Shown here in pieces: positions 57,220 to 64,000 of a DNA stretch of 64,000 nucleotides. The notes beneath the pieces are model-generated. The model was given only the letters and a program-made list of their open reading frames with translations, searched no databases and was not told the DNA's origin. This DNA is from Nosocomiicoccus ampullae (GTDB lineage: Bacteria; Bacillota; Bacilli; Staphylococcales; Salinicoccaceae). The stretch's first letter is position 1. Every line of letters begins with the position of its first letter. Location: positions 59,122-123,121 of the forward strand of contig NZ_MBFG01000010.1 in the NCBI RefSeq assembly GCF_001696685.1, read 5' to 3'. Made by a program: the position numbers and the translations under genes.

Positions 57220-59613
57220 ATGATAAAGTATTTAAACTTAATATTATGTATTTTATTAATGACGCCCGCAACGCTCGTACAAGCGGCAGAAATGACGGCA
57301 GTAAATTCATGTAATGTTAATTATTCAGTAGATATAGTAGATTCTAAAACTATTAAAGGTACTGGAAATAATGAAAAACCGGTTGAGCTTTATGTTAATG
57401 AACAATTTGTAGAAGAAACAATTGTAAATGATGGAGAATATCTTTTTTCCTTATCTACCGCTTTAGAGGATGAGGATAAAGTAAAACTCATTAGTGAAAA
57501 CAATATTCTAAGCATAGATTATAAGATAGATGCAGAAAATACGAAAAGCTTTGACGACATATACCAATGTGAAAAAACTGAAGAATCAAGTGAATCAGAC
57601 GATAAAGATGCGACCGAAACAGAAGATACCGCGGATGATAAAGAAGCAACAGACATATCTGAAAGCAATGGTAATAAAGAAGATGAGTTAGAAGTCGCTA
57701 ATGAAGAAAAGGAAATAGCAACGCGTTCTACAACAGAACGCCAGTTTGAAGCAGGGAAATGCCCAACAGCAGAGGAGTACAATACATCAAAAAGTAATTT
57801 GATTGGATCGGTAATTTCGAAATCTGTTACTGGTGAAGTAAGATGTGTAAGTACAGCTGATGAATTCAATAAAGCGATAGATGATAGAAATGTTGAAGTG
57901 ATACTATTTACAAACGATATTTCTACGGATAGGAATCAATACATTTATTCAAATTATAATCAAAAAATTTTAGACGGTAATGGTTACTCTTTAAATATTG
58001 GTTCTAGCAGGCTCTATAATACGAGTATTTCTGAGATAACTGTTATGAACTTTTCAAACTTATCTACTACTAACTCACATAGGGATAATGGTATGTTTAG
58101 ATCGAACTATCCGAGCCAACTTCGTTTAAAAGATGTTGCTTTTAATGGCGGTCATATCGGTGCGAGTTGGGAAAGTGTACTTCACGTATATGGTAATGTC
58201 ACAATAAACGCGAGTGCAGACTACGCGGCATATTATAGATTTTACGAAATTCATGACGGAGCAAATTTCACAGTGAATGGTGCACGTGGAGGTTTATATG
58301 CACAATCAAATAATAAAGAGAATCTAGATCTTAATGGAATCAGAGTCGGAGAAAATGCGGTAGTAAATGTTACTGCGAATAACGGTGTAGCATTATATTC
58401 ACGAGGGGTTTATCAAAAATATGTTGAATCAGGTGCGAATAGTCGCTTATCTTTAAAATCTTTAAATTCAAATGCGGTTCAATTCAGTGATGATAAAGAC
58501 TTTTTCATTACTGCGCATCACGATGGAGAAATTATTTTAGAAAGTTTGAATAGCCCAGTGACATCACAAGGAATAGGCGCTATTACAATGGACGATCATG
58601 GTAGTCTAATCGTTCGTAAAACTGGTAATTCAAATGCACCTTTATTCTCAACTAACAGTGCGGTGACACTCAATGTCTATTATCCTAATGTGGTAGATTT
58701 TGACAATATGAATGGTCCGATTTTCCCTACAGAAAATGTGCTTAAAACTTTTAACGTAAACTATGTAAGTATGGAAGGCTATGCAACTCAAAATAAAACA
58801 CCGGATTATAAAACAAATATGTTAAACGGTTCATTTACAATGAGTGGAAATACTACTAATGCAGATTCATCGATTAAAAAAGTTGCTCCAAATTTTAATC
58901 AGGAATTTAAATCTACATTGAAGAGAATAAGAATGATTGGAGATATTAAAGTTAATATAAAAGTGAATGAACCTGTTACAGATGAAAGTACTAAGATTAC
59001 CGGTACTGCTACAGCTAATCGTAAAATTAAAATGCTTAATACACGTACAAATAAAGTGTATGAAACGACTAGTGACAATACAGGCAAATTTACTTTTAAT
59101 AATATTCCAATAGGTGACTTAAAAGGTGATGACAAGCTTAAGTTTTTTGTAGTAGTTGATAAATATGAAATACCAAGCGCTGAAGTTATTGTTGAAGGTA
59201 CAATTTTAGAATTACTACCAGTTGAAGATATTGTATTTAAAGACACAAAAATCACCAATGTTCCAGAGTCAATTATTAAAAGAAAGAGTAACCCTCATAA
59301 AGTGAAAGTGAGAAGTACTAAAAAAAGTGATTTTTCAGTAAGTGTCTATAGTAAAACACCGTTAACACATACAAATGGAATTGATCAGCTTAAAAATGCA
59401 CTTTACTTCGTAAAAAATAAAGATTTTAAACTGATTGAAGGGGAAGTAAATAGACAAACAGTCGGTAAAAAGTCGGATGCTACAAAAAGTGGAGATGAAT
59501 TTCACTTTAATTTTAATGAAGATGAAGGAATTTTATTAAAAACAAATCCAGCGACTGCTCAAAGAGGTAGTTATCAATCAACACTAGTGTGGACGTTAAC
59601 AGATGGACCATAA
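57220..59613 (+). CDS. Large WxL adhesin with pectate-lyase-like domain
   Basis: A 797-residue secreted protein. Signal peptide (residues 1-23), an Ig-like strand set (about 25-105), an Asp/Glu/Ser-rich spacer (about 120-165), a beta-helical pectate-lyase-like adhesive domain (about 205-500, starting VSTADEFNKAIDDRNVEVILFTNDIS), a bacterial Ig-like domain (NIKVNEPVTDESTKITGTATANRKIKM, about 585-665) and a C-terminal WxL-like domain ending STLVWTLTDGP. No LPXTG is present, so anchoring should be by WxL. Likely ligand-binding adhesin; the ligand is unknown. Confidence 0.82.
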   Translation: MIKYLNLILCILLMTPATLVQAAEMTAVNSCNVNYSVDIVDSKTIKGTGNNEKPVELYVNEQFVEETIVNDGEYLFSLSTALEDEDKVKLISENNILSIDYKIDAENTKSFDDIYQCEKTEESSESDDKDATETEDTADDKEATDISESNGNKEDELEVANEEKEIATRSTTERQFEAGKCPTAEEYNTSKSNLIGSVISKSVTGEVRCVSTADEFNKAIDDRNVEVILFTNDISTDRNQYIYSNYNQKILDGNGYSLNIGSSRLYNTSISEITVMNFSNLSTTNSHRDNGMFRSNYPSQLRLKDVAFNGGHIGASWESVLHVYGNVTINASADYAAYYRFYEIHDGANFTVNGARGGLYAQSNNKENLDLNGIRVGENAVVNVTANNGVALYSRGVYQKYVESGANSRLSLKSLNSNAVQFSDDKDFFITAHHDGEIILESLNSPVTSQGIGAITMDDHGSLIVRKTGNSNAPLFSTNSAVTLNVYYPNVVDFDNMNGPIFPTENVLKTFNVNYVSMEGYATQNKTPDYKTNMLNGSFTMSGNTTNADSSIKKVAPNFNQEFKSTLKRIRMIGDIKVNIKVNEPVTDESTKITGTATANRKIKMLNTRTNKVYETTSDNTGKFTFNNIPIGDLKGDDKLKFFVVVDKYEIPSAEVIVEGTILELLPVEDIVFKDTKITNVPESIIKRKSNPHKVKVRSTKKSDFSVSVYSKTPLTHTNGIDQLKNALYFVKNKDFKLIEGEVNRQTVGKKSDATKSGDEFHFNFNEDEGILLKTNPATAQRGSYQSTLVWTLTDGP

Positions 59614-59764
59614 AGTATAAACATTTCAATTAAAACAGAGTGTTATTTAACCGAGGTCTCAGAATATAAAGCTTTATAGGTTAGGGTTTCAAAGTAGCAA
59701 GTGTCAAATATGTGTCAAATGTTTAATTATGAAATTCAAAAGAAGTATCAACTTTAATAAGTTG
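59614..59764. other. Intergenic segment with 11-bp tandem repeat
   Basis: No gene. Contains GTGTCAAAT at 59701-59709 and again at 59712-59720, an 11-bp period direct repeat, in a gap between convergent genes. It could be a protein-binding site such as an integrase arm site left from the element; there is no direct proof. Confidence 0.3.
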
Positions 59765-60301
59765 TTACTTCTTTTTCTTTGGCCAAATAAAAAATGAAAT
59801 TGTGATAATCAAGTCTACTACAATTACAATCGTCCAAACGTTCGTTACTCCATCTAATGCTTGTGTCTCTTCATTATTGTGGACGAGTATTTTTATCAGA
59901 TAAAGTAATCCAGTTCCTATTACGTACGCAATAATATGTTTCATGAACGACTTTGCATATAGTTTTGCATAGTCATATCCAAATATTTGCCCTGGCTTTT
60001 CTCCTTGCTTCATTACATAATATCTAAAACGGTCATCAATCCAGCGGATCATATCTCTACCAAACACTAGTGACACAGCAATATACAAGGTAGCTATCGC
60101 ATGTGGATATCCTGCTGTTGCTCCGTTCATCAAATCAAACGTCGTCACTATCAAAAGCACCACATCAATCACTGGTGTCATTGCTAAAAATATAAAACCT
60201 AACTTTTCTTTTCTAAAAATATATCTAAACACTAACCCTATGGCAATTACTACCCAAAAGGCGATTTCACAAAATACAATTAACCAAGCGATGTAACTCA
60301 T
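59765..60301 (-). CDS. Multi-pass membrane protein of unknown function
   Basis: About 178 residues with five or so hydrophobic segments (IAWLIVFCEIAFWVVIAIGLVF, LGFIFLAMTPVIDVVLLIVTTF, AIATLYIAVSLVFG, HIIAYVIGTGLLYLIKIL, TIVIVVDLIITISFFIW) and a basic C-terminus WPKKKK. It faintly recalls YmcC-type Bacillus membrane proteins, but I would not name it. Start ATG 60301 (reading leftward) lies 9 nt after GAGGAG; upstream TTG/GTG codons touch that site. Convergent with the WxL operon. Confidence 0.7.
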   Translation of the reverse strand: MSYIAWLIVFCEIAFWVVIAIGLVFRYIFRKEKLGFIFLAMTPVIDVVLLIVTTFDLMNGATAGYPHAIATLYIAVSLVFGRDMIRWIDDRFRYYVMKQGEKPGQIFGYDYAKLYAKSFMKHIIAYVIGTGLLYLIKILVHNNEETQALDGVTNVWTIVIVVDLIITISFFIWPKKKK

Positions 60302-60487
60302 AGACACCAACTCCTCAAATAGGCTACTTGAATTATATTCTATTTAAATAATTAAAAACAATCATTATTATGCTTATTCATGTGTGAGGTAAATAATTTT
60401 TCTTGAGTTTTAGTCAAAATAGTATATAATTCATATCACTACTTATAAAATACCAAAATCGCAAAAAAGGTAATTAAGGTGAAGAAA

Positions 60488-61720
60488 ATGAGCAAATATT
60501 ATCCACTAAACAAAGTGTTTCATATGAACAGTGAAAATCACGAAGTAGAGTACCAAAATAGATTAAATCAATTAAGTGCCTATCTCACAGAAATAGAAAT
60601 AAAGCCGATTAGAAATGGGAATTTTTACAATGAATCTTTTCCTTTGTTTTTAGTAAACACACACAAGTTAGCAGCTTTAAATGAAGCAATCATTGAAAAT
60701 AGTCGTACAATTACTCTTCTGAAAAATCGATTGCCGAGCGCATCACAACAAAGTTTCTATACCAATCTACTTATTAATGAAATACAAAGTACAAACGAAG
60801 TAGAAAATGTTAGAAGTACAAAAAAAGAAATATCTGAGGTGTTAGAAGATATTAAAAACAGTGATTTAAAGAAAGGTAGTATCGCAAAAAAGAGATTGTT
60901 TGGTCTTGTAAAACTGTATTATTATATTGAGAAAGAGTCAGAAATCACTAAGATTGAAGATATTCGTTCAATCTATGATGAACTAGTTTCATCTGAAATT
61001 TCAAAAGGGGATAGACTAGATGGTGAGCTTTTTAGAAAAGGTTCTGTAAGTGTTTATAGTGGAGGTAAAGAAATTCACAGAGGTGTTAAGTCAGAATCAA
61101 AAATCATTTCTATGTTAGGACAGATGATTAGTTTCATTAGAAATGATGATATGCCTTATCTATACAAATTAATGCTCTCGCATTATATATTTGAATATAT
61201 TCATCCATTCTATGATGGTAATGGAAGAATGGGGCGTTATATTGTATGTAAGTTTTTGTCTAAAAAATTAGATGTTTATTCTGCAGTGACATTCTCAACT
61301 ATTATAAATAACCATAAGAGTAAGTACTATAAGGCTTTTACAGAAACATCTCATCCATTGAACAAGGCAGAGGCAACTTTTTTTGTACAAGCTATGCTAG
61401 AAATGATCGTTGAAGGACAAGAACACGTCATAGCTATACTTGAAAAAGATATAGACAAAATAAATAAGATAAGTAATAATTTAGATGCATTAGTAGAAAA
61501 AGAATTTGATCGTTCTGTTCTTTTTATAATGGCTCAAAGTGCTATTTTTCAAAACAAATCTAATAGAATTTCAGTAAATGAATTAGCATACGAACACGAT
61601 TGCGAAAGAAGAAAAATCTTAAGTGCTTTAGATAGATTTAAAGATCAATTGGAAGTAGTAAAAATGAGACCAACGATATATACATTAACTGATGAGTATC
61701 TTGATGAATTATTATCTTAA
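60488..61720 (+). CDS. Class II Fic-domain protein (putative AMPylator)
   Basis: About 410 residues. The Fic core has HPFYDGNGRMGR near residue 240, matching HPFx(D/E)GNGRxxR with the catalytic His and phosphate-binding residues intact. An N-terminal inhibitory helix motif TNEVEN (near 102-107, the [S/T]xxxE[G/N] pattern) marks class II, where the Glu blocks ATP until relieved. A C-terminal winged-helix region (about 340-410) could bind DNA or a partner. It probably transfers AMP to a protein; the target is unknown. GTG 60479 is an alternative start. It stands alone. Confidence 0.85.
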   Translation: MSKYYPLNKVFHMNSENHEVEYQNRLNQLSAYLTEIEIKPIRNGNFYNESFPLFLVNTHKLAALNEAIIENSRTITLLKNRLPSASQQSFYTNLLINEIQSTNEVENVRSTKKEISEVLEDIKNSDLKKGSIAKKRLFGLVKLYYYIEKESEITKIEDIRSIYDELVSSEISKGDRLDGELFRKGSVSVYSGGKEIHRGVKSESKIISMLGQMISFIRNDDMPYLYKLMLSHYIFEYIHPFYDGNGRMGRYIVCKFLSKKLDVYSAVTFSTIINNHKSKYYKAFTETSHPLNKAEATFFVQAMLEMIVEGQEHVIAILEKDIDKINKISNNLDALVEKEFDRSVLFIMAQSAIFQNKSNRISVNELAYEHDCERRKILSALDRFKDQLEVVKMRPTIYTLTDEYLDELLS

Positions 61721-61738
61721 AGCTCTGTGTTTATAAGT

Positions 61739-61766
61739 GCTAGGTGATTTATCACCTAGCTGTTTT
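61739..61766 (+). terminator. Terminator after fic gene
   Basis: GCTAGGTGAT (61739-61748) and ATCACCTAGC (61751-61760), tight loop, then TGTTTT. Confidence 0.75.
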
Positions 61767-61784
61767 AAATTTCTTTAAAACAAA

Positions 61785-61826
61785 AGAGATAACAACTAAC
61801 TGCCTAAAGCAATTGACATTATCTCT
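61785..61826 (-). terminator. Probable terminator of the GNAT gene
   Basis: AGAGATAA (61785-61792) and TTATCTCT (61819-61826); on the minus strand the hairpin is followed by TTTGTTTT. Confidence 0.5.
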
Positions 61827-61876
61827 CTGTTTGATTTTATAATATTTTATTGAATTTGATTTTTTAAAGAAAAATC

Positions 61877-62431
61877 TTACTTTACATAAGTCATATGATA
61901 ATACTCTTGCCCATACAATTCGAGGACCTCGTCTTTTTTAAACCCAAGCTTCAGATAAAGGCCTAAAGCCTTCTCATTCTCTACTTCACAAAGGAGTCCC
62001 CAAGGGAGTGTTTCATCACTATCTAGTAAATAATTAATTAACTTCGTCGCAATACCTTGACCACGGTATTCACTAAACGTCGCCACGCTATCGATGTACA
62101 TTTCATTGTCACGTGCTTCTCTCAATTCAAGTGGTGGACTATATGGATGGAATTTCTTGTCCAGTCCAAGTTTCTCCCACACGTGTTTAAATTCGTGTTC
62201 GGTATGTCCTGGATAGCTCAGAACGAATCCCGCAACATCTCCATCTACCTCATACACGTGAATGGTTCTTTTTGAGTTTCGAAAGTCTTCGTCACTGAGA
62301 CACATTTCAAACGCTTCGAGTACAGTTTCTTTATCAAATTTCTCAATTATTTCGAGATCCATACCTTCCCAAATAATATAAACAAGCTCAGCGACTTTTC
62401 TGTTATCTTTCTGTTTCTTTTTACGGATCAC
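61877..62431 (-). CDS. GNAT-family N-acetyltransferase
   Basis: A 184-residue acetyl-CoA-dependent acetyltransferase. The core carries MYIDSVATFSEYRGQGIATKLINYLL (acetyl-CoA loop RGQGIA near residues 123-128) followed by LLCEVENEKALGLYLKLGFKK, the usual strand-helix pair, and a charged N-terminal helix. The substrate cannot be predicted. GTG start at 62431 with GGAGAGG 5 nt upstream. It lies alone on the minus strand inside the island. Confidence 0.85.
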   Translation of the reverse strand: MIRKKKQKDNRKVAELVYIIWEGMDLEIIEKFDKETVLEAFEMCLSDEDFRNSKRTIHVYEVDGDVAGFVLSYPGHTEHEFKHVWEKLGLDKKFHPYSPPLELREARDNEMYIDSVATFSEYRGQGIATKLINYLLDSDETLPWGLLCEVENEKALGLYLKLGFKKDEVLELYGQEYYHMTYVK

Positions 62432-62746
62432 AAAAACCTCTCCTTTTCCTTATATTTCTATCGTAACAAAACAAGTGTCTTTTCGGTAATCTTAAAAATT
62501 CCTACATAATTGCTATAGAAGGATGTGTATAATAATTTCTGCCTTCCGGAGGTTGAATCTTTTCTTTACCTTTAAATACACGCATGTTTCCACCCGAAAT
62601 TTCATTTATCTATCGTAAAAATAAAATGTGGCATTGTAATTCAAACTCAGTTTTATCAGGGCTTTTTTGATTTGAGCAAATTATTAATAGAGTGATGTTG
62701 AATGATGATAGAATACGGTAATCAGATTAAGAAGGATAGGTATTAA
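62432..62746. other. 315-bp gap between GNAT and VOC genes
   Basis: AT-rich. Besides the promoter regions expected for the two divergent genes, it holds one 27-codon minus-strand frame (62502-62585). No repeat, RNA gene or phage site is evident. Confidence 0.5.
62502..62585 (-). pseudogene. 27-codon frame, small peptide or gene relic
   Basis: ATG at 62585 (reading leftward) preceded by GGGTGG opens a 27-residue frame, MRVFKGKEKIQPPEGRNYYT and then HPSIAIM, ending in TAG. Its varied, non-repetitive composition and its ribosome-binding-site-like sequence make it more gene-like than chance, yet it is too short to name. It may be the start of a gene cut short in the island, or a small peptide. 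Confidence 0.25.
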
Positions 62747-63517
62747 ATGAATTTCCATAAGGACAATGCTCAAGTAACAAACATTACATTAAACATTCAA
62801 GATTTAAGTAAAATGAAAGATTTTTATATAAATATTTTAGGCATGAAATTAATTGAAGAAAGTGAAGCAGGTTTCGTTGCTGGTTTTGAAGGTAGTACGC
62901 ACACATTCACTTTTGAAGTATTAGAAAATGGTAGAGTAGCAGATCAAAATGAAGCTGGATTATTCCATATCGCAATTTTACTTCCAACTCGAAGTGACCT
63001 CGGTCGTTTTATTAAATACATGTTTAGTAGACAGATTCCTCTATCAGGTGGAGATCACTTAGTGAGTGAAGCAACGTATCTTGTTGACCCTGAAGGAAAC
63101 GGTATTGAAGTATATGTGGATAGAGATCCAGATACATGGTCTTGGTCCAATGGACAAGTGGTAATGGATACTCTAGCTTTAGACTTTGCTAGTATTGTTG
63201 AATCGAGTCGTAATACAGAGTGGTCAGGTATGCCAGAAGGTACGATTATCGGACACTTGCACCTGAAAGGTGGCGTGGCGATTGACCCAGATTTCTATGA
63301 TAACTACGGATTTGAAATCGCGACTAAAGTCATGAGCGCATATTTCTTAGCTTCAAATAAATATCACCACCACATTGCAGTGAACAAGTGGCATAGTAAC
63401 AAAGCAAGAATCGATGCAATGAACACATACGGCTTAAAATCATTTAACATTTCAGTTCCAGACGCTCCGAGCGAAATAGTAGAAACACCAGAAGGTATTA
63501 AAATGGTCGTAAACTAA
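62747..63517 (+). CDS. VOC-family (glyoxalase/dioxygenase fold) protein
   Basis: A 256-residue protein with two paired VOC modules (about 8-125 and 165-256), similar to CatE-like ring-cleavage proteins. Some metal positions are kept (LFHIAIL and GNGIEVY in the first half, GHLHLKG and YHHHIAVNKW in the second) but the first module starts VTNITLNIQDL without His and the last PEGIKMVVN lacks the Glu, so neither module has a full set. Enzyme activity is uncertain. ATG after AAGGATAGG. It directly precedes the tmRNA relic and marks the island's end. Confidence 0.75.
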   Translation: MNFHKDNAQVTNITLNIQDLSKMKDFYINILGMKLIEESEAGFVAGFEGSTHTFTFEVLENGRVADQNEAGLFHIAILLPTRSDLGRFIKYMFSRQIPLSGGDHLVSEATYLVDPEGNGIEVYVDRDPDTWSWSNGQVVMDTLALDFASIVESSRNTEWSGMPEGTIIGHLHLKGGVAIDPDFYDNYGFEIATKVMSAYFLASNKYHHHIAVNKWHSNKARIDAMNTYGLKSFNISVPDAPSEIVETPEGIKMVVN

Positions 63518-63592
63518 ATAAACGATAAAGCGGCACTCTTAGAATAATCTTAGAATTTATAGATTATTCTTTAAATAACAAGATAGTCCCTA

Positions 63593-63771
63593 TTTAGCAA
63601 GATATACTAGAAGTCTTCCGCCTGCAGACTTCTAGAAGAACTATATCAGACCAGCATGAATAGTGGAACGTTCTGTTCCGGCATTCATGCGAAACTTTAA
63701 TTGAGAACTACACACGTAGAAAGAAGTGTAGCAAGATCCTTGGACACGGGTTCAACTCCACCGTCTCCATA
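63593..63771 (+). pseudogene. Decayed copy of tmRNA 3' end (attachment remnant)
   Basis: 179 bp aligning to 55109-55288 with, by my count, 11 substitutions and one deletion. It begins at TTTAGCAAG inside the pseudoknot region and ends at CGTCTCCATA. The T-arm, intact upstream as GCGGG/CCCGC around TTCGACT, is broken here (ACGGG, TTCAACT, CC-AC). There is no 5' half, so it cannot form tmRNA. It is best explained as the original host ssrA end displaced when an element inserted. Confidence 0.9.
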
Positions 63772-63776
63772 CATCG

Positions 63777-63805
63777 CCTACAGCTCGTAAGAGTTGTAGG
63801 TTTTT
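63777..63805 (+). terminator. Terminator after tmRNA remnant (probably the original ssrA terminator)
   Basis: CCTACAGCTC (63777-63786) and GAGTTGTAGG (63791-63800), GTAA loop, then TTTTT. It follows the relic by 5 nt, as a native ssrA terminator would. Confidence 0.75.
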
Positions 63806-63880
63806 GTGTTGAAAACTCCTTAAATTAAAGTGTTATATATTGAATTATCTTCACCAATAGAAAATTTTTTATGTATTTAG

Positions 63881-63886
63881 TATAAT
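63881..63886 (+). promoter_or_regulatory. Promoter -10 element of the last gene
   Basis: TATAAT at 63881-63886, 24 nt before the ATG at 63911; no convincing -35 box. Confidence 0.35.
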
Positions 63887-63910
63887 GAATTAAAAAAGGA
63901 AATATATATA

Positions 63911-64000
63911 ATGAAACTATCGTTTAAATCTTTAATATTTTATATGAAATTTAGAGGTGTTGAATTCAAACACATTGACGAGTATGAAGCTATGAAAATA
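63911..64000 (+). CDS. Unidentified CDS, 5' part only
   Basis: An ATG at 63911 after AAAAAAGGA opens a frame that stays open to the window edge (30 codons: MKLSFKSLIFYMKFRGVEFK and on). Too short to assign. It is the first gene outside the presumed island and may belong to the conserved chromosome. Confidence 0.45.
   Translation, partial: MKLSFKSLIFYMKFRGVEFKHIDEYEAMKI

Larger units (their letters stand above)
55287..63592. mobile_element. Genomic island integrated at the ssrA 3' end
   Basis: The 8.3 kb between the intact tmRNA 3' end and the decayed tmRNA 3' copy carries genes outside the conserved chromosomal order: a WxL locus, a membrane protein, a Fic protein, a GNAT acetyltransferase and a VOC protein. 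ssrA 3' ends are a known target of tyrosine-recombinase elements, whose insertion rebuilds the gene and leaves the displaced end on the far side. No integrase, excisionase or replication gene is visible, so the element is probably a remnant or depends on another element. Confidence 0.7.

Noticed and set aside
63593-63771. Second functional tmRNA
   Set aside because: Only the 3' half is present, the tag frame and 5' acceptor strand are missing and the T-arm is broken.

Overview
The window looks like chromosome of a low-GC Gram-positive coccus of the family Staphylococcaceae. From about 2.5 kb to 55.3 kb the gene order follows the Staphylococcus aureus chromosome as I remember it: siderophore ABC operon, murB, gdpS, tagO, degV, comFA/comFC, hpf, secA, prfB, LysM-CHAP hydrolase, csbA, uvrBA, hprK, lgt, trxB, rapZ-yvcK-whiA, clpP, glycolytic genes, secG, est, rnr, smpB, ssrA. 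Some features do not fit S. aureus itself: c-type cytochromes after prfB (a Bacillus-like arrangement), a poly-gamma-glutamate capsule operon after clpP/tRNA-Arg, no gapA beside pgk, and a WxL surface-protein locus. A non-aureus genus such as Jeotgalicoccus, Nosocomiicoccus or a relative is my inference; the species cannot be fixed from the sequence alone.

Layout. 1-2.5 kb: a 51-bp-period palindromic repeat array, an EamA transporter, a YtkA-like lipoprotein and an SDR-like protein that has lost its catalytic residues. 2.5-6.5 kb: Fur-box-controlled catechol-siderophore importer (sstABCD type). 6.5-12.9 kb: murB, a YkyA-like lipoprotein, a bacilliredoxin, a GGDEF protein, tagO, a YigZ protein and a DegV fatty-acid-binding protein. 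12.9-19.2 kb: comFA-comFC, hpf, secA, prfB (with programmed +1 frameshift). 19.2-22.5 kb: two small cytochrome c lipoproteins, a LysM/CHAP hydrolase with a WalR box, a ResA-like thioredoxin and csbA. 22.5-36.2 kb: uvrBA, a DUF4097 protein, hprK-lgt-acyltransferase-TPR, trxB, rapZ-yvcK-whiA. A second 51-bp repeat array follows whiA. 36.4-41.7 kb: clpP with a CtsR operator, tRNA-Arg(CCG), and capBCAED for polyglutamate synthesis and anchoring. 41.7-46.1 kb: DUF2207 protein, LytR-CpsA-Psr ligase, split ThrE exporter, glutaredoxin. 46.1-55.3 kb: pgk-tpiA-gpmI-eno, secG-est-rnr-smpB and the tmRNA gene.

55.3-63.8 kb is an accessory island. It begins at the 3' end of the intact tmRNA gene and ends at a decayed second copy of the last 180 bp of tmRNA, followed by what may be the original ssrA terminator. 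Inside are a three-gene WxL cell-wall protein locus, an unrecognised membrane protein, a class II Fic protein with its own inhibitory motif, a GNAT acetyltransferase and a VOC protein. No integrase is visible, so the element looks immobile or has lost its recombinase. After the island an unidentified CDS runs off the window.

Functionally, much of the window concerns the cell envelope: MurB, TagO and the LCP ligase (wall and teichoic acid), the LysM-CHAP hydrolase, the cap operon and the WxL locus. SecA, SecG and Lgt serve export and lipoprotein maturation. RNase R, SmpB and tmRNA form the ribosome-rescue set.
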